DNA of 64,000 nt from Bacillota bacterium (GCA_023386315.1 JAEWJZ010000014.1:563001-627000); one strand, 5' to 3'. Positions 42,779 through 51,046 are shown, numbered from the stretch's first letter. A program made the numbers and translations. Notes: generated by a model not told the origin, from the letters alone.

Positions 42779-42982
42779 TCACCATTTCATGCTCTTTTCC
42801 CTCAGCCGTTTCAAACACTGGGGAATCGGATGACGCTTTTCATAAACTTCTCCTCTTTCGATAGAAATTTCTTTTGGCGCATCAATGGCAAGCCGTAAAT
42901 CTCCGTCAACGGAGACCACTTGAATAACTATGTTTTTGTCAATTACAAGATACTGACCGGGATTCCTTCCTAAAGATAACAT
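42779..42982 (-). CDS. csrA: Carbon storage regulator / translational repressor CsrA
   Basis: The start at 42982 has AAGGAGGTG 7 bp upstream, and the protein begins MLSLGRNPGQYLVIDKNI, the canonical CsrA start. The 67-residue product has the five-strand core with VVSVDGDLRLAIDAPKEISIERGEVYE. CsrA binds GGA motifs in mRNA leaders and in Firmicutes represses flagellin until FliW removes it. No fliW gene is in the window. The probable invertible element begins about 59 bp upstream. Confidence 0.95.
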   Translation of the reverse strand: MLSLGRNPGQYLVIDKNIVIQVVSVDGDLRLAIDAPKEISIERGEVYEKRHPIPQCLKRLREKSMKW

Positions 42983-43040
42983 TTGCTTCACCTCCTTGTT
43001 GACTTGCAAGTTTGTTAAAACTTAAACTATTTGACAAATA

Positions 43041-43244
43041 TTCCCAGAATGTGTATTAGAACAATGTTATTTTTTTCCTATAAAAACTGTTTGGTTCGGA
43101 TAAATAAAAGAAATTTTTTAAGAATGTCTTATTTTTTAAATGGTAATGACGATAAACAGATTAGAATGGTAAAAACGAGGATAATATCGTAAAAACTTAG
43201 TTCTGATAAGTTTTATTAAGTTCCTATAATACACATTATGGGAA
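43041..43244. repeat. Inverted repeat pair bounding a probable invertible DNA segment
   Basis: TTCCCAGAATGTGTATTA at 43041-43058 is repeated in inverse orientation at 43227-43244 with 17 of 18 bases identical. Each copy is itself a loose dyad around a GTGT/ACAC core (TTCCTATAAT-ACAC-ATTATGGGAA on the right), the shape of a tyrosine-recombinase crossover site. The 168 bp between them contain a leftward promoter-like TTATCA-N17-TATTAT (43204-43209 and 43181-43186) aimed at csrA. The tyrosine recombinase gene ends 94 bp to the right. Confidence 0.65.
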
Positions 43245-43290
43245 CATAGAAAATTCATTACGAAGAAATCAACTTTATAGCAATAGTAGA

Positions 43291-43335
43291 AAAGATTCAG
43301 TATCATGATCAAATATTTCATGAAACTGAATCTTT
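43291..43335. terminator. Bidirectional terminator after the tyrosine recombinase gene
   Basis: AAAGATTCAGT-TCATGA pairs with TCATGA-ACTGAATCTTT, with a T7 run on the plus strand and a shorter one on the minus strand. It insulates the recombinase from the repeat-flanked segment. Confidence 0.8.
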
Positions 43336-43337
43336 TT

Positions 43338-44147
43338 TTACCAATTTACAATTTTATCAATTAAAGTTTGCTGTTCCGTGGCAGTTCTTCTTAAATAAAT
43401 GCGAGTGGTTTCAATGCTTTCATGCCCCATCAAATCGGCAAGAAATGCAATATCATTGTATCTATCAAGAAAATTCTTAGCATAACGATGACGGAAAGAA
43501 TGAGGATATACCACTTTTGGATCAATTCCATATTTTAGAGCGAAATTTTTTAGTTGCTGTCTGATTCCTCTGGTTGTTATGAGTTTTCCGAAACGATTTA
43601 AAAATAAATAACCTGACGAGATATTTCTTTTTTTAAGCCAATCAAGCGTTTCTTCTCTTAATTTTACAGGAATATAAAGGCGCCGGAGCTTACCTCCTTT
43701 TGAATAAAGATCCAAATATCCCATATCCACATGTTCTACTTTAATCTGTATCAATTCACTGACTCGTGCACCCGTGGCAGCCAAATACCATACAAGAAAG
43801 TACCATTCCATATTACCATCTTGTTTCAGCCTCTTTTTCAGATAAATATAGTCAGCATTGCTTATAACATTTTCCAAAAAGTTCTTTTGCTGTATTTTAA
43901 CATTTTTTAACTGCAAACGTTCTTCATCCAGAAATATCAAATATTTGTTAAGCGCCTGAACCCGTAAATTTACAGTTTTAGGCTTATAAGATTCCATTAA
44001 ATAACCTTTAAAAGCCAACAAATTCTCTTTGTTTATTTCATCATAATGTAAAAAATAATTATTTACCGTCCACACATAAGTCAAAATTGTATTATCAGAC
44101 AAATTTTCCCTATGAAGATAGTTTTCAAACTCCTTTTGAGCTGCCAT
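43338..44147 (-). CDS. Tyrosine recombinase (XerC/D-like), candidate DNA invertase
   Basis: The start at 44147 (MAAQKEFENYLHRENLS) has GGAGG upstream. The 269-residue protein has an N-terminal SAM-like core-binding domain (about 1-85) and a complete catalytic set: R128 (ATGARVSEL), K153, H216 and R219 (HSFRHR), H242 (MGHESIETT) and nucleophile Y251 (RIYLRR). It resembles Firmicutes recombinases that flip promoters rather than large phage integrases. No excisionase, phage genes or att duplication accompany it. Its position beside the inverted repeats and csrA-flagellin suggests it controls phase variation of motility. Confidence 0.9.
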   Translation of the reverse strand: MAAQKEFENYLHRENLSDNTILTYVWTVNNYFLHYDEINKENLLAFKGYLMESYKPKTVNLRVQALNKYLIFLDEERLQLKNVKIQQKNFLENVISNADYIYLKKRLKQDGNMEWYFLVWYLAATGARVSELIQIKVEHVDMGYLDLYSKGGKLRRLYIPVKLREETLDWLKKRNISSGYLFLNRFGKLITTRGIRQQLKNFALKYGIDPKVVYPHSFRHRYAKNFLDRYNDIAFLADLMGHESIETTRIYLRRTATEQQTLIDKIVNW

Positions 44148-44337
44148 TTTTAAGCCTCCATGCATGAATAAATAAATAGCTTTTGTATAACCTCGACAAC
44201 TGATTATAAAAATTTTATATTTATTCGTATTTATATGACACAATTTTTTATATTACTATAAAATAGTTTTAAAATAAGGCAAATGGTGTGACTTGTTTAA
44301 TTAATGTCGCGAAAAGTTCCTTAACTGGAAAATAGAT

Positions 44338-44390
44338 GAAGGGCACTGCTCCATGACCAAATATCCCAATCATGACGCAATGCCCTCTTC
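44338..44390 (-). terminator. Hairpin between the DUF378 gene and the recombinase gene
   Basis: GAAGGGCA-TGC pairs with GCA-TGCCC-CTTC, with an inner CATGA/TCATG stem, just after the DUF378 stop. The T-run is poor. Confidence 0.5.
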
Positions 44391-44400
44391 AAATCATCAA

Positions 44401-44613
44401 CTATCTTTCCGTACTTGTTTCTGAATGACCATAAAAGGTAAGCAGATATAATCCGCAGATTCCTACCACGGCATACACGATCCTTGACAGCCAGGTCATG
44501 CTGCCGAAAATAAATGACACCAGGTTGAAATTGAAGAAACCTACCAGCCCCCAGTTTACTGCACCGATGATGGCAATTGTCAGAGCTGTGTAATTTAATG
44601 CTTTATTTCCCAT
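44401..44613 (-). CDS. DUF378 small membrane protein
   Basis: The 70-residue protein has two membrane helices with the DUF378 consensus NYTALTIAIIGAVNWGLVGFFNFNLV and LSRIVYAVVGICGLYLL. It is preceded by AAGGAGG. Its function is unknown. Confidence 0.88.
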   Translation of the reverse strand: MGNKALNYTALTIAIIGAVNWGLVGFFNFNLVSFIFGSMTWLSRIVYAVVGICGLYLLTFYGHSETSTER

Positions 44614-44666
44614 GGCACTACCTCCTTTTCCCTTATATTATGGAGTAGCTTTCTGGTTTTTATACA

Positions 44667-46181
44667 TTATTTTCCCAAACTCGTGATTCTTGACCTGATT
44701 TCATCCTCTCTGTCTTTAAATAAAAGACTTTTGTTATATTGATAATACCTTTCACACTCATACTCTTTTAAGAATTTTACACTGTAAAATCCGGTATTTA
44801 ATTCAGTTATAAACAGGACCATCTCCTGCCCTGTCACAAATGCGGCTTCCAGGAAATCAAAGGCATGCTCCAGGGCTTTTCCACTCTCTGCAAAGAGCAT
44901 ATCATAACGGTTTGTTTCCTCCTGAAACATCTTTCGTATCTGGTTCCAGTCTTCTTTCACATCATTTTTTTCAGATTTCTTTAGAGTTTCTTCTATTTTA
45001 AGCAGCAGTGCCTCCACATCCCGGTACAGAAAATCTTCCCGCCTGTTTAGAAGTCCTGCCTCCCTTTTTTGCTTTAAAGATTCACTCCAATGGCTTCTTA
45101 TTTCAAACAGCCGCCCCTCCATGGAAACGTTTGAGTTAATATCCGTTTCCGGATCAGCCTTTTTCAATTCTTCCATTAAAAGACCTGTCCTGTCTCCCTG
45201 ATCAGCAACTGCTTTAAAATGCTGCCCAAGCCTGGATAAGAGAAGTCCCATTACATTCAGTTTTTCATCAAAGGGTGCACGGCCCAATTTGTTACACAGG
45301 CTTTCACGGATTGTACCTGAGAGAATCTCGTCAATCTGATAATCATCCCGGTATTTATAATACAATTCCAGATAATTGGCAAAGTCTTTGGCAATCTTAG
45401 GAAACTGAATGTACTCTCCCACCACATCCCTGTCCGGTTTCTTTCCCAGACGTTCGTAAATCTTTATAAAGCTGGATAGATCCTCCCAGCCTCTTGGGGT
45501 AGCAAAAAACTTTCCATCTACCGTAGTCTCAATCCGGCAGAAATTATCAGTTCTGGCGTTAAGATAGGAAATAACTGCGGGATGAATCTCATGCTCATAG
45601 GCATATGTCTTCCATACCTCATAATCCGGTTCTACGTGAATCAGTTTAATTCTGTCTAAGGTAACCACATCAAAATCCCTGACCGATTTGTTGTATTCCG
45701 GAGGGTTTCCGGCAGTTACAATAATCCAGCCTTCGGGAATACGGTGATTTCCGAAAGTCTTATACTGAAGAAACTGAAGCATGGTGGGTGCCAGTGTTTC
45801 TGAAACGCAGTTGATTTCATCGATAAAGAGAATTCCTTCCGGCAATCCTGTGCTTTCTATTTTATTATAAACAGAAGCCACAATTTCACTCATGGTATAT
45901 TCCGTTACACGATACTGTTTCCCGCCAAATTCTTTATCTGTTATAAATGGAAGTCCTACCGCACTCTGTCTTGTATGGTGGGTAATGGTATAAGCCACCA
46001 ATCCGATCCCGCATTCTCTTGCGATCTGCTCCATGATCTGTGTTTTACCCACTCCGGGCGGTCCCATTAAGAATACCGGTCTCTGCCGCATACCAGGAAT
46101 CTCATAAGTTCCGTAGTTATCTTTTAGTAAATAAGCCTCTATCGTATTCCTGATCTCTTCTTTTGCTCGTTTTATATTCAT
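44667..46181 (-). CDS. MoxR-type AAA+ ATPase
   Basis: The 504-residue protein has Walker A GPPGVGKTQIMEQ, Walker B GILFIDEINCVSETL and sensor region IIVTAGNPPEYNKS, with an AAA+ lid at about 190-280. The C-terminal 200 residues form a helical extension. It follows the VWA gene by 17 bp. MoxR ATPases usually work with a VWA protein as chaperones that insert metals or mature complexes, such as RavA-ViaA. The client here is unknown. Confidence 0.88.
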   Translation of the reverse strand: MNIKRAKEEIRNTIEAYLLKDNYGTYEIPGMRQRPVFLMGPPGVGKTQIMEQIARECGIGLVAYTITHHTRQSAVGLPFITDKEFGGKQYRVTEYTMSEIVASVYNKIESTGLPEGILFIDEINCVSETLAPTMLQFLQYKTFGNHRIPEGWIIVTAGNPPEYNKSVRDFDVVTLDRIKLIHVEPDYEVWKTYAYEHEIHPAVISYLNARTDNFCRIETTVDGKFFATPRGWEDLSSFIKIYERLGKKPDRDVVGEYIQFPKIAKDFANYLELYYKYRDDYQIDEILSGTIRESLCNKLGRAPFDEKLNVMGLLLSRLGQHFKAVADQGDRTGLLMEELKKADPETDINSNVSMEGRLFEIRSHWSESLKQKREAGLLNRREDFLYRDVEALLLKIEETLKKSEKNDVKEDWNQIRKMFQEETNRYDMLFAESGKALEHAFDFLEAAFVTGQEMVLFITELNTGFYSVKFLKEYECERYYQYNKSLLFKDREDEIRSRITSLGK

Positions 46182-46198
46182 CGCTTTTTGTTCTCCTG

Positions 46199-47518
46199 TT
46201 ATTTTACTTCCAGATCTTCTCTGTTCAATACTACCTTCATTGCCCAGCCCGGTACTGAAATGTCCTCATATTGATCTTCCATAAACACAAATGCAGTTTC
46301 ATAGGGAGGCATTTTTACGGGATAGATTCCTTTTCCGTCTGTAAAATACAACAGCCCACGAAGCTTTTTAAAGACTCCCTTATTAAGAAGCCCATTCACA
46401 TATTCAAATGCAGGACGAAAATCAGTTCCCCCGAACCCGGAAAGAGTAAACTGCTTCATATAATCTTCCATCTCTTCCCGGCTTGTAATGGTGGCATCGG
46501 AACGGATCTGTTCGTCACACTGTATGATATGAATGTTTATTTTACGAAAGTAACTTTCTGTTTCTCCAAGTACCTCATAGGTCTGCTCTAAAAAGCTCCG
46601 CACCAGATCACCAGAGACTGACATGGAAGTATCAATTACTATTACAAAATCTTCTATTTTAAAAACCTCTCTTGTTTCAAGAGGCTCAATTAAAGGCATA
46701 TTTTTATAGAGCGTTAATCCATAGGTATAAAATATAGAATCAAAGGAATCAGGATCCACCTCTGCCTCCTCTTTTAAAACTGCAAATTTTCTTAAGAACC
46801 GTTTATAATCATAGCGTTCCCGGTTTTCTATTTTCACCTGTTCCAAAAGCTGTCTGGAGGATTCGTCATTTTTTTCTCCGAAGGATTCCATCTCGGTTTC
46901 CATCTTCTCCCTGATATCCTGCCATTTGTTCTGGCGTTCCAGCTTAAAATGGGGATCTTCTTCCTGTTCCCACTTATCATGGCTGTCCACATAGAATTCT
47001 GCCTCCATGCGGCGAAACGCTTCCTCTGACGGATTCATTTCCATAAGAATATGGTAAATTCCTTCCGCTGTAAATACTGGTAGTTTCGTTCTAATCTGCC
47101 CATATATTTCACGACGGTATGGTGACTGGTGCCGGAAAACAGATTTTACATAAAATCCGTCCAGAATAGACTCAACCGCTATGTCACAAGCCAGATTCCA
47201 GTATTGCTTTTGACGGTTACCCATAGAACCAAGGTGGCAGAATATACAGTGAAAAAGCATATGGAGGTACGCGCGGTTGATTAAAATACGGCTTCTCTGG
47301 AACATGGAAAACAGGAGATCCGGCTGATAATAAATCACATAGCCGTCCGTGCTCATCCCCGAACCAGACCGCTCTGCTTCAAAACCAAAACTGCTTAATG
47401 CAACATCCAGATATCTGAAGTTTAAATAAAGCTCATTTCTTGCATTACCCAGAATTTCATGTCCAAGTTCTACCTCATTCAGTTCATCAAGCTGGCGTTG
47501 TCTCACCGGATCAATCAT
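46199..47518 (-). CDS. VWA-domain partner protein with metallopeptidase-like N-terminus (DUF2201)
   Basis: The 439-residue protein has an N-terminal region with INRAYLHMLFHCIFCHLG, like the histidine-rich helix of putative DUF2201 metallopeptidases. An acidic helical middle follows. The C-terminal von Willebrand A domain (about 290-435) carries the MIDAS motif DTSMSVSG and GFGGTDFRP. It pairs with the MoxR ATPase downstream, probably as its substrate adaptor. There is no signal peptide, so both act in the cytoplasm. Confidence 0.85.
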   Translation of the reverse strand: MIDPVRQRQLDELNEVELGHEILGNARNELYLNFRYLDVALSSFGFEAERSGSGMSTDGYVIYYQPDLLFSMFQRSRILINRAYLHMLFHCIFCHLGSMGNRQKQYWNLACDIAVESILDGFYVKSVFRHQSPYRREIYGQIRTKLPVFTAEGIYHILMEMNPSEEAFRRMEAEFYVDSHDKWEQEEDPHFKLERQNKWQDIREKMETEMESFGEKNDESSRQLLEQVKIENRERYDYKRFLRKFAVLKEEAEVDPDSFDSIFYTYGLTLYKNMPLIEPLETREVFKIEDFVIVIDTSMSVSGDLVRSFLEQTYEVLGETESYFRKINIHIIQCDEQIRSDATITSREEMEDYMKQFTLSGFGGTDFRPAFEYVNGLLNKGVFKKLRGLLYFTDGKGIYPVKMPPYETAFVFMEDQYEDISVPGWAMKVVLNREDLEVK

Positions 47519-47871
47519 TTCAATACCTTCTTTCTATACGTTCCATAGTACTGCAAAGCCTAAATGTCATATAACCCGCTGAACGCATCATTCTGGCTGC
47601 GATTGTTAATAATTTTATTTTAACAAAGTTTAGACTCTTTTTCTATTGTTTTGGCTTTACTTTTATTGAAAGCAGAAAAAGTATAGGAAAGCACAGTAAT
47701 TATATAGTTTTTACATTATAGTGTAGCAAAGTAAACTAACAGTTTAACATTCTATACCAGTTTATAATTTATGTCAATACCCATATATCTGTATTTATTA
47801 AAGGTGTACGAAATGAGGATTTTCCCACTTCATACACCTTTCTATGTCAATAATACTATGAATATTTTATG
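47519..47871. other. AT-rich intergenic region with leftward terminator
   Basis: A hairpin at 47801-47841 (GGTGTACGAAATGAGG with CC-CTTCATACACC) follows the LRR gene stop and probably terminates it. The remaining part holds the promoter of the VWA-MoxR operon. I see no gene. Confidence 0.5.
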
Positions 47872-48843
47872 CTAAAGAGAAAATGTACGTTTCTTTACAG
47901 GAAAACGCAAATGTCTTAAATCCATTAAAGAACTTAACAGCTCCGTATTATTATTTTCTGATGCCAGATCAATCATCCGGTCAAAATCCGCCTGGTTCCT
48001 GCAATACTCTTTTGCCAGCCAGAGAAACAGTTCACTCTCACTTAGCGCGGCCTCCCCTGCCGCCTTTAGATGCTCCCTTAAATAATCTTCATAAATCTTC
48101 CGGTCTCTGGGGAGCAGATTAAGGGGGGTATACAGCCTTCCAAGGGCAAGAGCCGCAGTCAGCCGGTCTGATTCCTGAACACGGACATGAGGAAATAATG
48201 CATCATACTTATGGAACTGAAATTCTGACTGGGCAAAGCAATACCTGTACATATGCCCGCACCCATGCATTTCACGAAATATGATCCGGGCGGGTGTATG
48301 TTCAACCGATTCTTCATACATTTCAGGAAATATCAGTCTTGCAGTCATATCCTTAACATAGTAATTTACATAAAGTTCCTGCCGCAGCTCTGATAGAATT
48401 CCCTGCATACAGGAATGCCTTCCCTCTGCAATATGAATATCCAGTTTTCTGATTCCCAGGCAGCCGGTAAACAAACCGGAACCCAAATCAATTATGGAGC
48501 TGAAGCACTCCAGATGACGAAGCCCATAGCAATTATAAAAAGCATAATTTCCAATTTTTCTAATGGAGGAGGGGAGATATAAATCCACTAAGCGTTCGCA
48601 GATAATTTCCGGTGGAAGCTCCTTTTCCTCGTAGAAAGCCGGATTTCCCTCCTCATCGCACATTTGAAAGTCATTACCTGCAAGGGAAAGCATCTCATTC
48701 CTCCCCACGCCATCAGAAAATACATACTGGGCCAGCTCCGTCACGGGCAAATCTCCAATCTTCTCCGGTATATGAACAGTTCCCCCATATCCTCTGCAAG
48801 CCAGAATTCGTACATGATCATTTATTGTCTGATATAAAAACAT
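47872..48843 (-). CDS. Leucine-rich-repeat (BspA/LRR_5-like) protein
   Basis: The 323-residue protein begins with VRILACRGYGGTVHIPEKIGDLPV and has repeats such as LVDLYLPSSIRKIGNYAFYNC and LRHLECFSSIIDLGSGLFTGC, typical of LRR_5. The C-terminal half is a helical region without repeats. There is no signal peptide or anchor, unlike most surface BspA proteins, so it is probably intracellular. It is a single gene with unknown role. Confidence 0.8.
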   Translation of the reverse strand: MFLYQTINDHVRILACRGYGGTVHIPEKIGDLPVTELAQYVFSDGVGRNEMLSLAGNDFQMCDEEGNPAFYEEKELPPEIICERLVDLYLPSSIRKIGNYAFYNCYGLRHLECFSSIIDLGSGLFTGCLGIRKLDIHIAEGRHSCMQGILSELRQELYVNYYVKDMTARLIFPEMYEESVEHTPARIIFREMHGCGHMYRYCFAQSEFQFHKYDALFPHVRVQESDRLTAALALGRLYTPLNLLPRDRKIYEDYLREHLKAAGEAALSESELFLWLAKEYCRNQADFDRMIDLASENNNTELLSSLMDLRHLRFPVKKRTFSL

Positions 48844-48946
48844 TTTAATACCTCTCCAATAGGTTGTTTAACAAATCAATATATCAGAAAAAAGAAAGAA
48901 AATCAACTGGCTCATACTATTTATATAATTTTATACACAAAGCAAA

Positions 48947-48988
48947 GGAGAATCTGAAGAAAAAATATATCTTTCCTGCAGATTCTCC
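48947..48988 (-). terminator. Terminator of larE
   Basis: GGAGAATCTG and CAGATTCTCC form a 10-bp stem just past the larE stop, with TTTGCTTT following on the minus strand. Confidence 0.65.
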
Positions 48989-48997
48989 ATAATCTTA

Positions 48998-49807
48998 TCA
49001 TTTATTCAGCGTCATATTCATGCTTCCCATACGGTAACCGTCTAAATCCAGCGTTACGTATGAAAAACCTATACGATGAAACTCAGCCGTTATCACACTC
49101 TTTTCAGGTTCTGTTATAAGCTGTGGAATCTGACCCGGAAGCACTTCAATCCTGGCAATTGTACCATGGATCCGAACTCTCACCTGATGAAATCCAAGAT
49201 CCAGTAAAAGCTGCTCCGCTCTGTCAACCATAGACAGCTTTTCCCTGGAAATAGTCTCCCCGTATACAAACCGGCTTGAAAGGCAGGCAAAAGACTGTTT
49301 GTTCCAGGTTTTTAACCCCAGCCCCCTGGATAATTCCCTGATTTCATCCTTATTCAGTTCCGCATAGCGCAGCGGACTGTGTACTCCCAGCTCTGCTACC
49401 GCTTTCAGTCCGGGGCGGTAGTCACTGTTATCATCTAAATTGGAGCCTTCGGCAATATGCTTTATTCCATATTCTGCTGCTACTTCCGTAACCTTTTCAA
49501 ACAGTTCATGTTTACATAAATAACACCTGTTTTTCGGATTGCTGCTAAAGCCTTCTATATCCAGTTCTTCACTGTCAACAATAAAATGCGGGATTCCCTC
49601 TTTCCCGCAAAACTGGATCGCCTCATTCAGCTCCCGCTCCGGAAAGGAGCAGGACCTGGCCGTCACTGCAATCACACGGTCGCCAAGTACTTCGTGCGCT
49701 GTTTTTAATAAAAATGTTGAATCCACCCCTGAAGAAAAAGCAACTGCCAGGCTTTCCAGATTGGAAATATAATCTCTCAGTTTCTGATCTTTCTCTTGAA
49801 TATTCAT
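48998..49807 (-). CDS. larE: LarE-type ATP-dependent sulfur transferase (three-cysteine form)
   Basis: The 269-residue PP-loop protein has the ATP motif SSGVDSTFLLK and the LarE blocks EGSNLDDNSDYRPG and FACLSSRFVYGE. LarE adds sulfur to the pyridinium nucleotide of the nickel-pincer cofactor of lactate racemase. C175 matches the sulfur-donating cysteine of the sacrificial enzyme. C95 and C98 (NRCYLCK) add a CxxC, the pattern reported for LarE forms that use a [4Fe-4S] cluster to pass sulfide repeatedly. No larA, larB or larC is nearby, so the client may be elsewhere. Confidence 0.85.
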   Translation of the reverse strand: MNIQEKDQKLRDYISNLESLAVAFSSGVDSTFLLKTAHEVLGDRVIAVTARSCSFPERELNEAIQFCGKEGIPHFIVDSEELDIEGFSSNPKNRCYLCKHELFEKVTEVAAEYGIKHIAEGSNLDDNSDYRPGLKAVAELGVHSPLRYAELNKDEIRELSRGLGLKTWNKQSFACLSSRFVYGETISREKLSMVDRAEQLLLDLGFHQVRVRIHGTIARIEVLPGQIPQLITEPEKSVITAEFHRIGFSYVTLDLDGYRMGSMNMTLNK

Positions 49808-49886
49808 ATAGTCTCCTTATACCACACTTTATTAATATGTTTATGGGAATTATAGCAATTGAAGGAGCAGGTGTCAACAACCCATT

Positions 49887-49940
49887 TTCACAAAGTCTTC
49901 ACAGAACCATCATTATCTGGTCACATTTTTCCGGTATATT
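49887..49940 (+). promoter_or_regulatory. Response-regulator box and -10 of small RNA candidate 1
   Basis: Four hexamers in 11-bp phase lie at 49887 (TTCACA), 49898 (TTCACA), 49909 (ATCATT) and 49920 (GTCACA), followed by -10 TATATT (49935-49940). This is the layout of PhoB/OmpR-activated promoters, in which the boxes replace the -35. Confidence 0.65.
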
Positions 49941-49946
49941 AATAAT

Positions 49947-50036
49947 CACAAAGAGGTCAATAACCTTTTCATATAAATACTTTTTCATACTTCAGCCGGT
50001 AGGATCCCGCCAATCTTACCGGCTCCTCCCTTTATC
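49947..50036 (+). ncRNA. Candidate small RNA 1 (about 90 nt), paralogue of the one at 51.6 kb
   Basis: Starting about 7 nt after the -10, the transcript would read AAAGAGGTCAATAACCTTT (small 5' hairpin). An unpaired T-rich middle follows, then a GCCGGTA-GGAT / ATC-TTACCGGC terminator stem (49995-50023). A second locus shares the same order and spacing, and one stem pair changes from T-A to C-G there. No open frame with a ribosome site fits inside. Confidence 0.6.
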
Positions 50037-50179
50037 CTCCCCCCTGTTTACATATCTGGAATCCTTACCTTATTTGCCAATTACTGCTTTTCGATCCATT
50101 CTTTCTATATTCCATCGTATTACTATTAGTGTTACAATTAGGTTGTTCAAAAAAACAGACCAAGAGGAGGTAATTGATT

Positions 50180-50248
50180 ATGTATTTTGATTTCAGTTCC
50201 TGTAATTTCAGTGATTTATTAAAATTAATTTCACAGTTTTGCAAATAG
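50180..50248 (+). CDS. 22-codon small ORF with strong ribosome site
   Basis: The ATG at 50180 lies 7 bp after AAGAGGAGG. The 22-residue peptide is MYFDFSSCNFSDLLKLISQF plus CK. A -10-like TACAAT (50133-50138) precedes it, and an intrinsic terminator follows 14 bp after the stop. This makes a complete miniature gene. The peptide is amphipathic with two cysteines. It could be a signalling, toxin-like or leader peptide; nothing homologous is recognised. Confidence 0.5.
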   Translation: MYFDFSSCNFSDLLKLISQFCK

Positions 50249-50261
50249 CAGTTTCTTATGG

Positions 50262-50290
50262 GGTTCAGCCAGGTTGGTTGAACCTTTTTT
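50262..50290 (+). terminator. Intrinsic terminator after the 22-codon ORF
   Basis: GGTTCA-G-CC and GG-T-TGAACC form a compact stem followed by six T residues. Confidence 0.8.
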
Positions 50291-50353
50291 AATGGATCTG
50301 TGCTATAATCATCTTAAAATCAAACAACAAATATAAAGAAAGAGGTGGTAATC

Positions 50354-50959
50354 ATGTATTTTTGTGCCTCATGTAAGGTTCACTCCTGCAGTTCCGGTAA
50401 TTTTTCAAACGCACCCAAAGGCTGTCCCAGTCTCTCAAATGATATGGAGAGTCTGTCATCTATGTATCAGGATGAGGAAAATTTAAAAATTTCCAGAGCT
50501 TCTGCAATAGTGGTAAGTGACAGATATGGAAGCAAAACCAGATTAGAAGAAACCATGGATTTTGCCAGAGAATGCAAATACGAAAGCCTGGGACTGGCGT
50601 TTTGTATCGGACTTACAAATGAAGCGGAGGTATTACGAAATGTACTTGTGAGCAATGGTTTTAAGGTCGATTCCATATTATGCAAAACCGGCCATTTATC
50701 CAGAGAACTCATTGGAATTCATGATAATCCGGTTGCTATGTGCAACCCAATTGCGCAGGCCCATTTTCTCAATGAAGCAAAAACAGATTTAAACATAGTA
50801 CTAGGACTCTGTGTGGGTCACGATTCTCTGTTTATTAAATATTCCGATGCTCCAGTCACCGTATTCGCGGTCAAAGACCGTGTACTGTGTCATAATCCTT
50901 TGGGTGCCATTTATCAGGCTGATTCTTATTATCATGATAAACTGTTTCCCTCAAAATGA
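50354..50959 (+). CDS. DUF1847 (cysteine-rich, metal-binding-like) protein
   Basis: The ATG at 50354 is chosen because AGAGGTGG lies 7 bp upstream. An in-frame GTG three codons earlier overlaps that site. The 201-residue protein begins MYFCASCKVHSCSSG, a cysteine cluster at the extreme N-terminus. Conserved segments GLAFCIGLTNEAEVL, MCNPIAQAHFLN and GLCVGHDSLFIKYSDAPVT follow. This matches DUF1847, thought to bind metal. It is a single gene between the two small-RNA loci. Confidence 0.85.
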   Translation: MYFCASCKVHSCSSGNFSNAPKGCPSLSNDMESLSSMYQDEENLKISRASAIVVSDRYGSKTRLEETMDFARECKYESLGLAFCIGLTNEAEVLRNVLVSNGFKVDSILCKTGHLSRELIGIHDNPVAMCNPIAQAHFLNEAKTDLNIVLGLCVGHDSLFIKYSDAPVTVFAVKDRVLCHNPLGAIYQADSYYHDKLFPSK

Positions 50960-50999
50960 TTAAACTGGTCTGACTGAACCTTCAGCTTTACAGAAAAAG

Positions 51000-51030
51000 A
51001 CTGCTAACATTTGTTCTTGTCGTTAGCAGC
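51000..51030 (-). terminator. Terminator of the VOC gene
   Basis: CTGCTAAC and GTTAGCAG form the stem, and TCTTTTTCT follows on the minus strand. It lies after the VOC stop and may also serve the convergent DUF1847 gene. Confidence 0.7.
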
Positions 51031-51046
51031 CTTCCTTACTTGCTTT

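Noticed and set aside
43338..44147. Tyrosine recombinase as a phage or integrative element integrase
   Set aside because: No excisionase, phage or conjugation genes, no tRNA target and no direct-repeat att sites are nearby; a local inversion role fits better.
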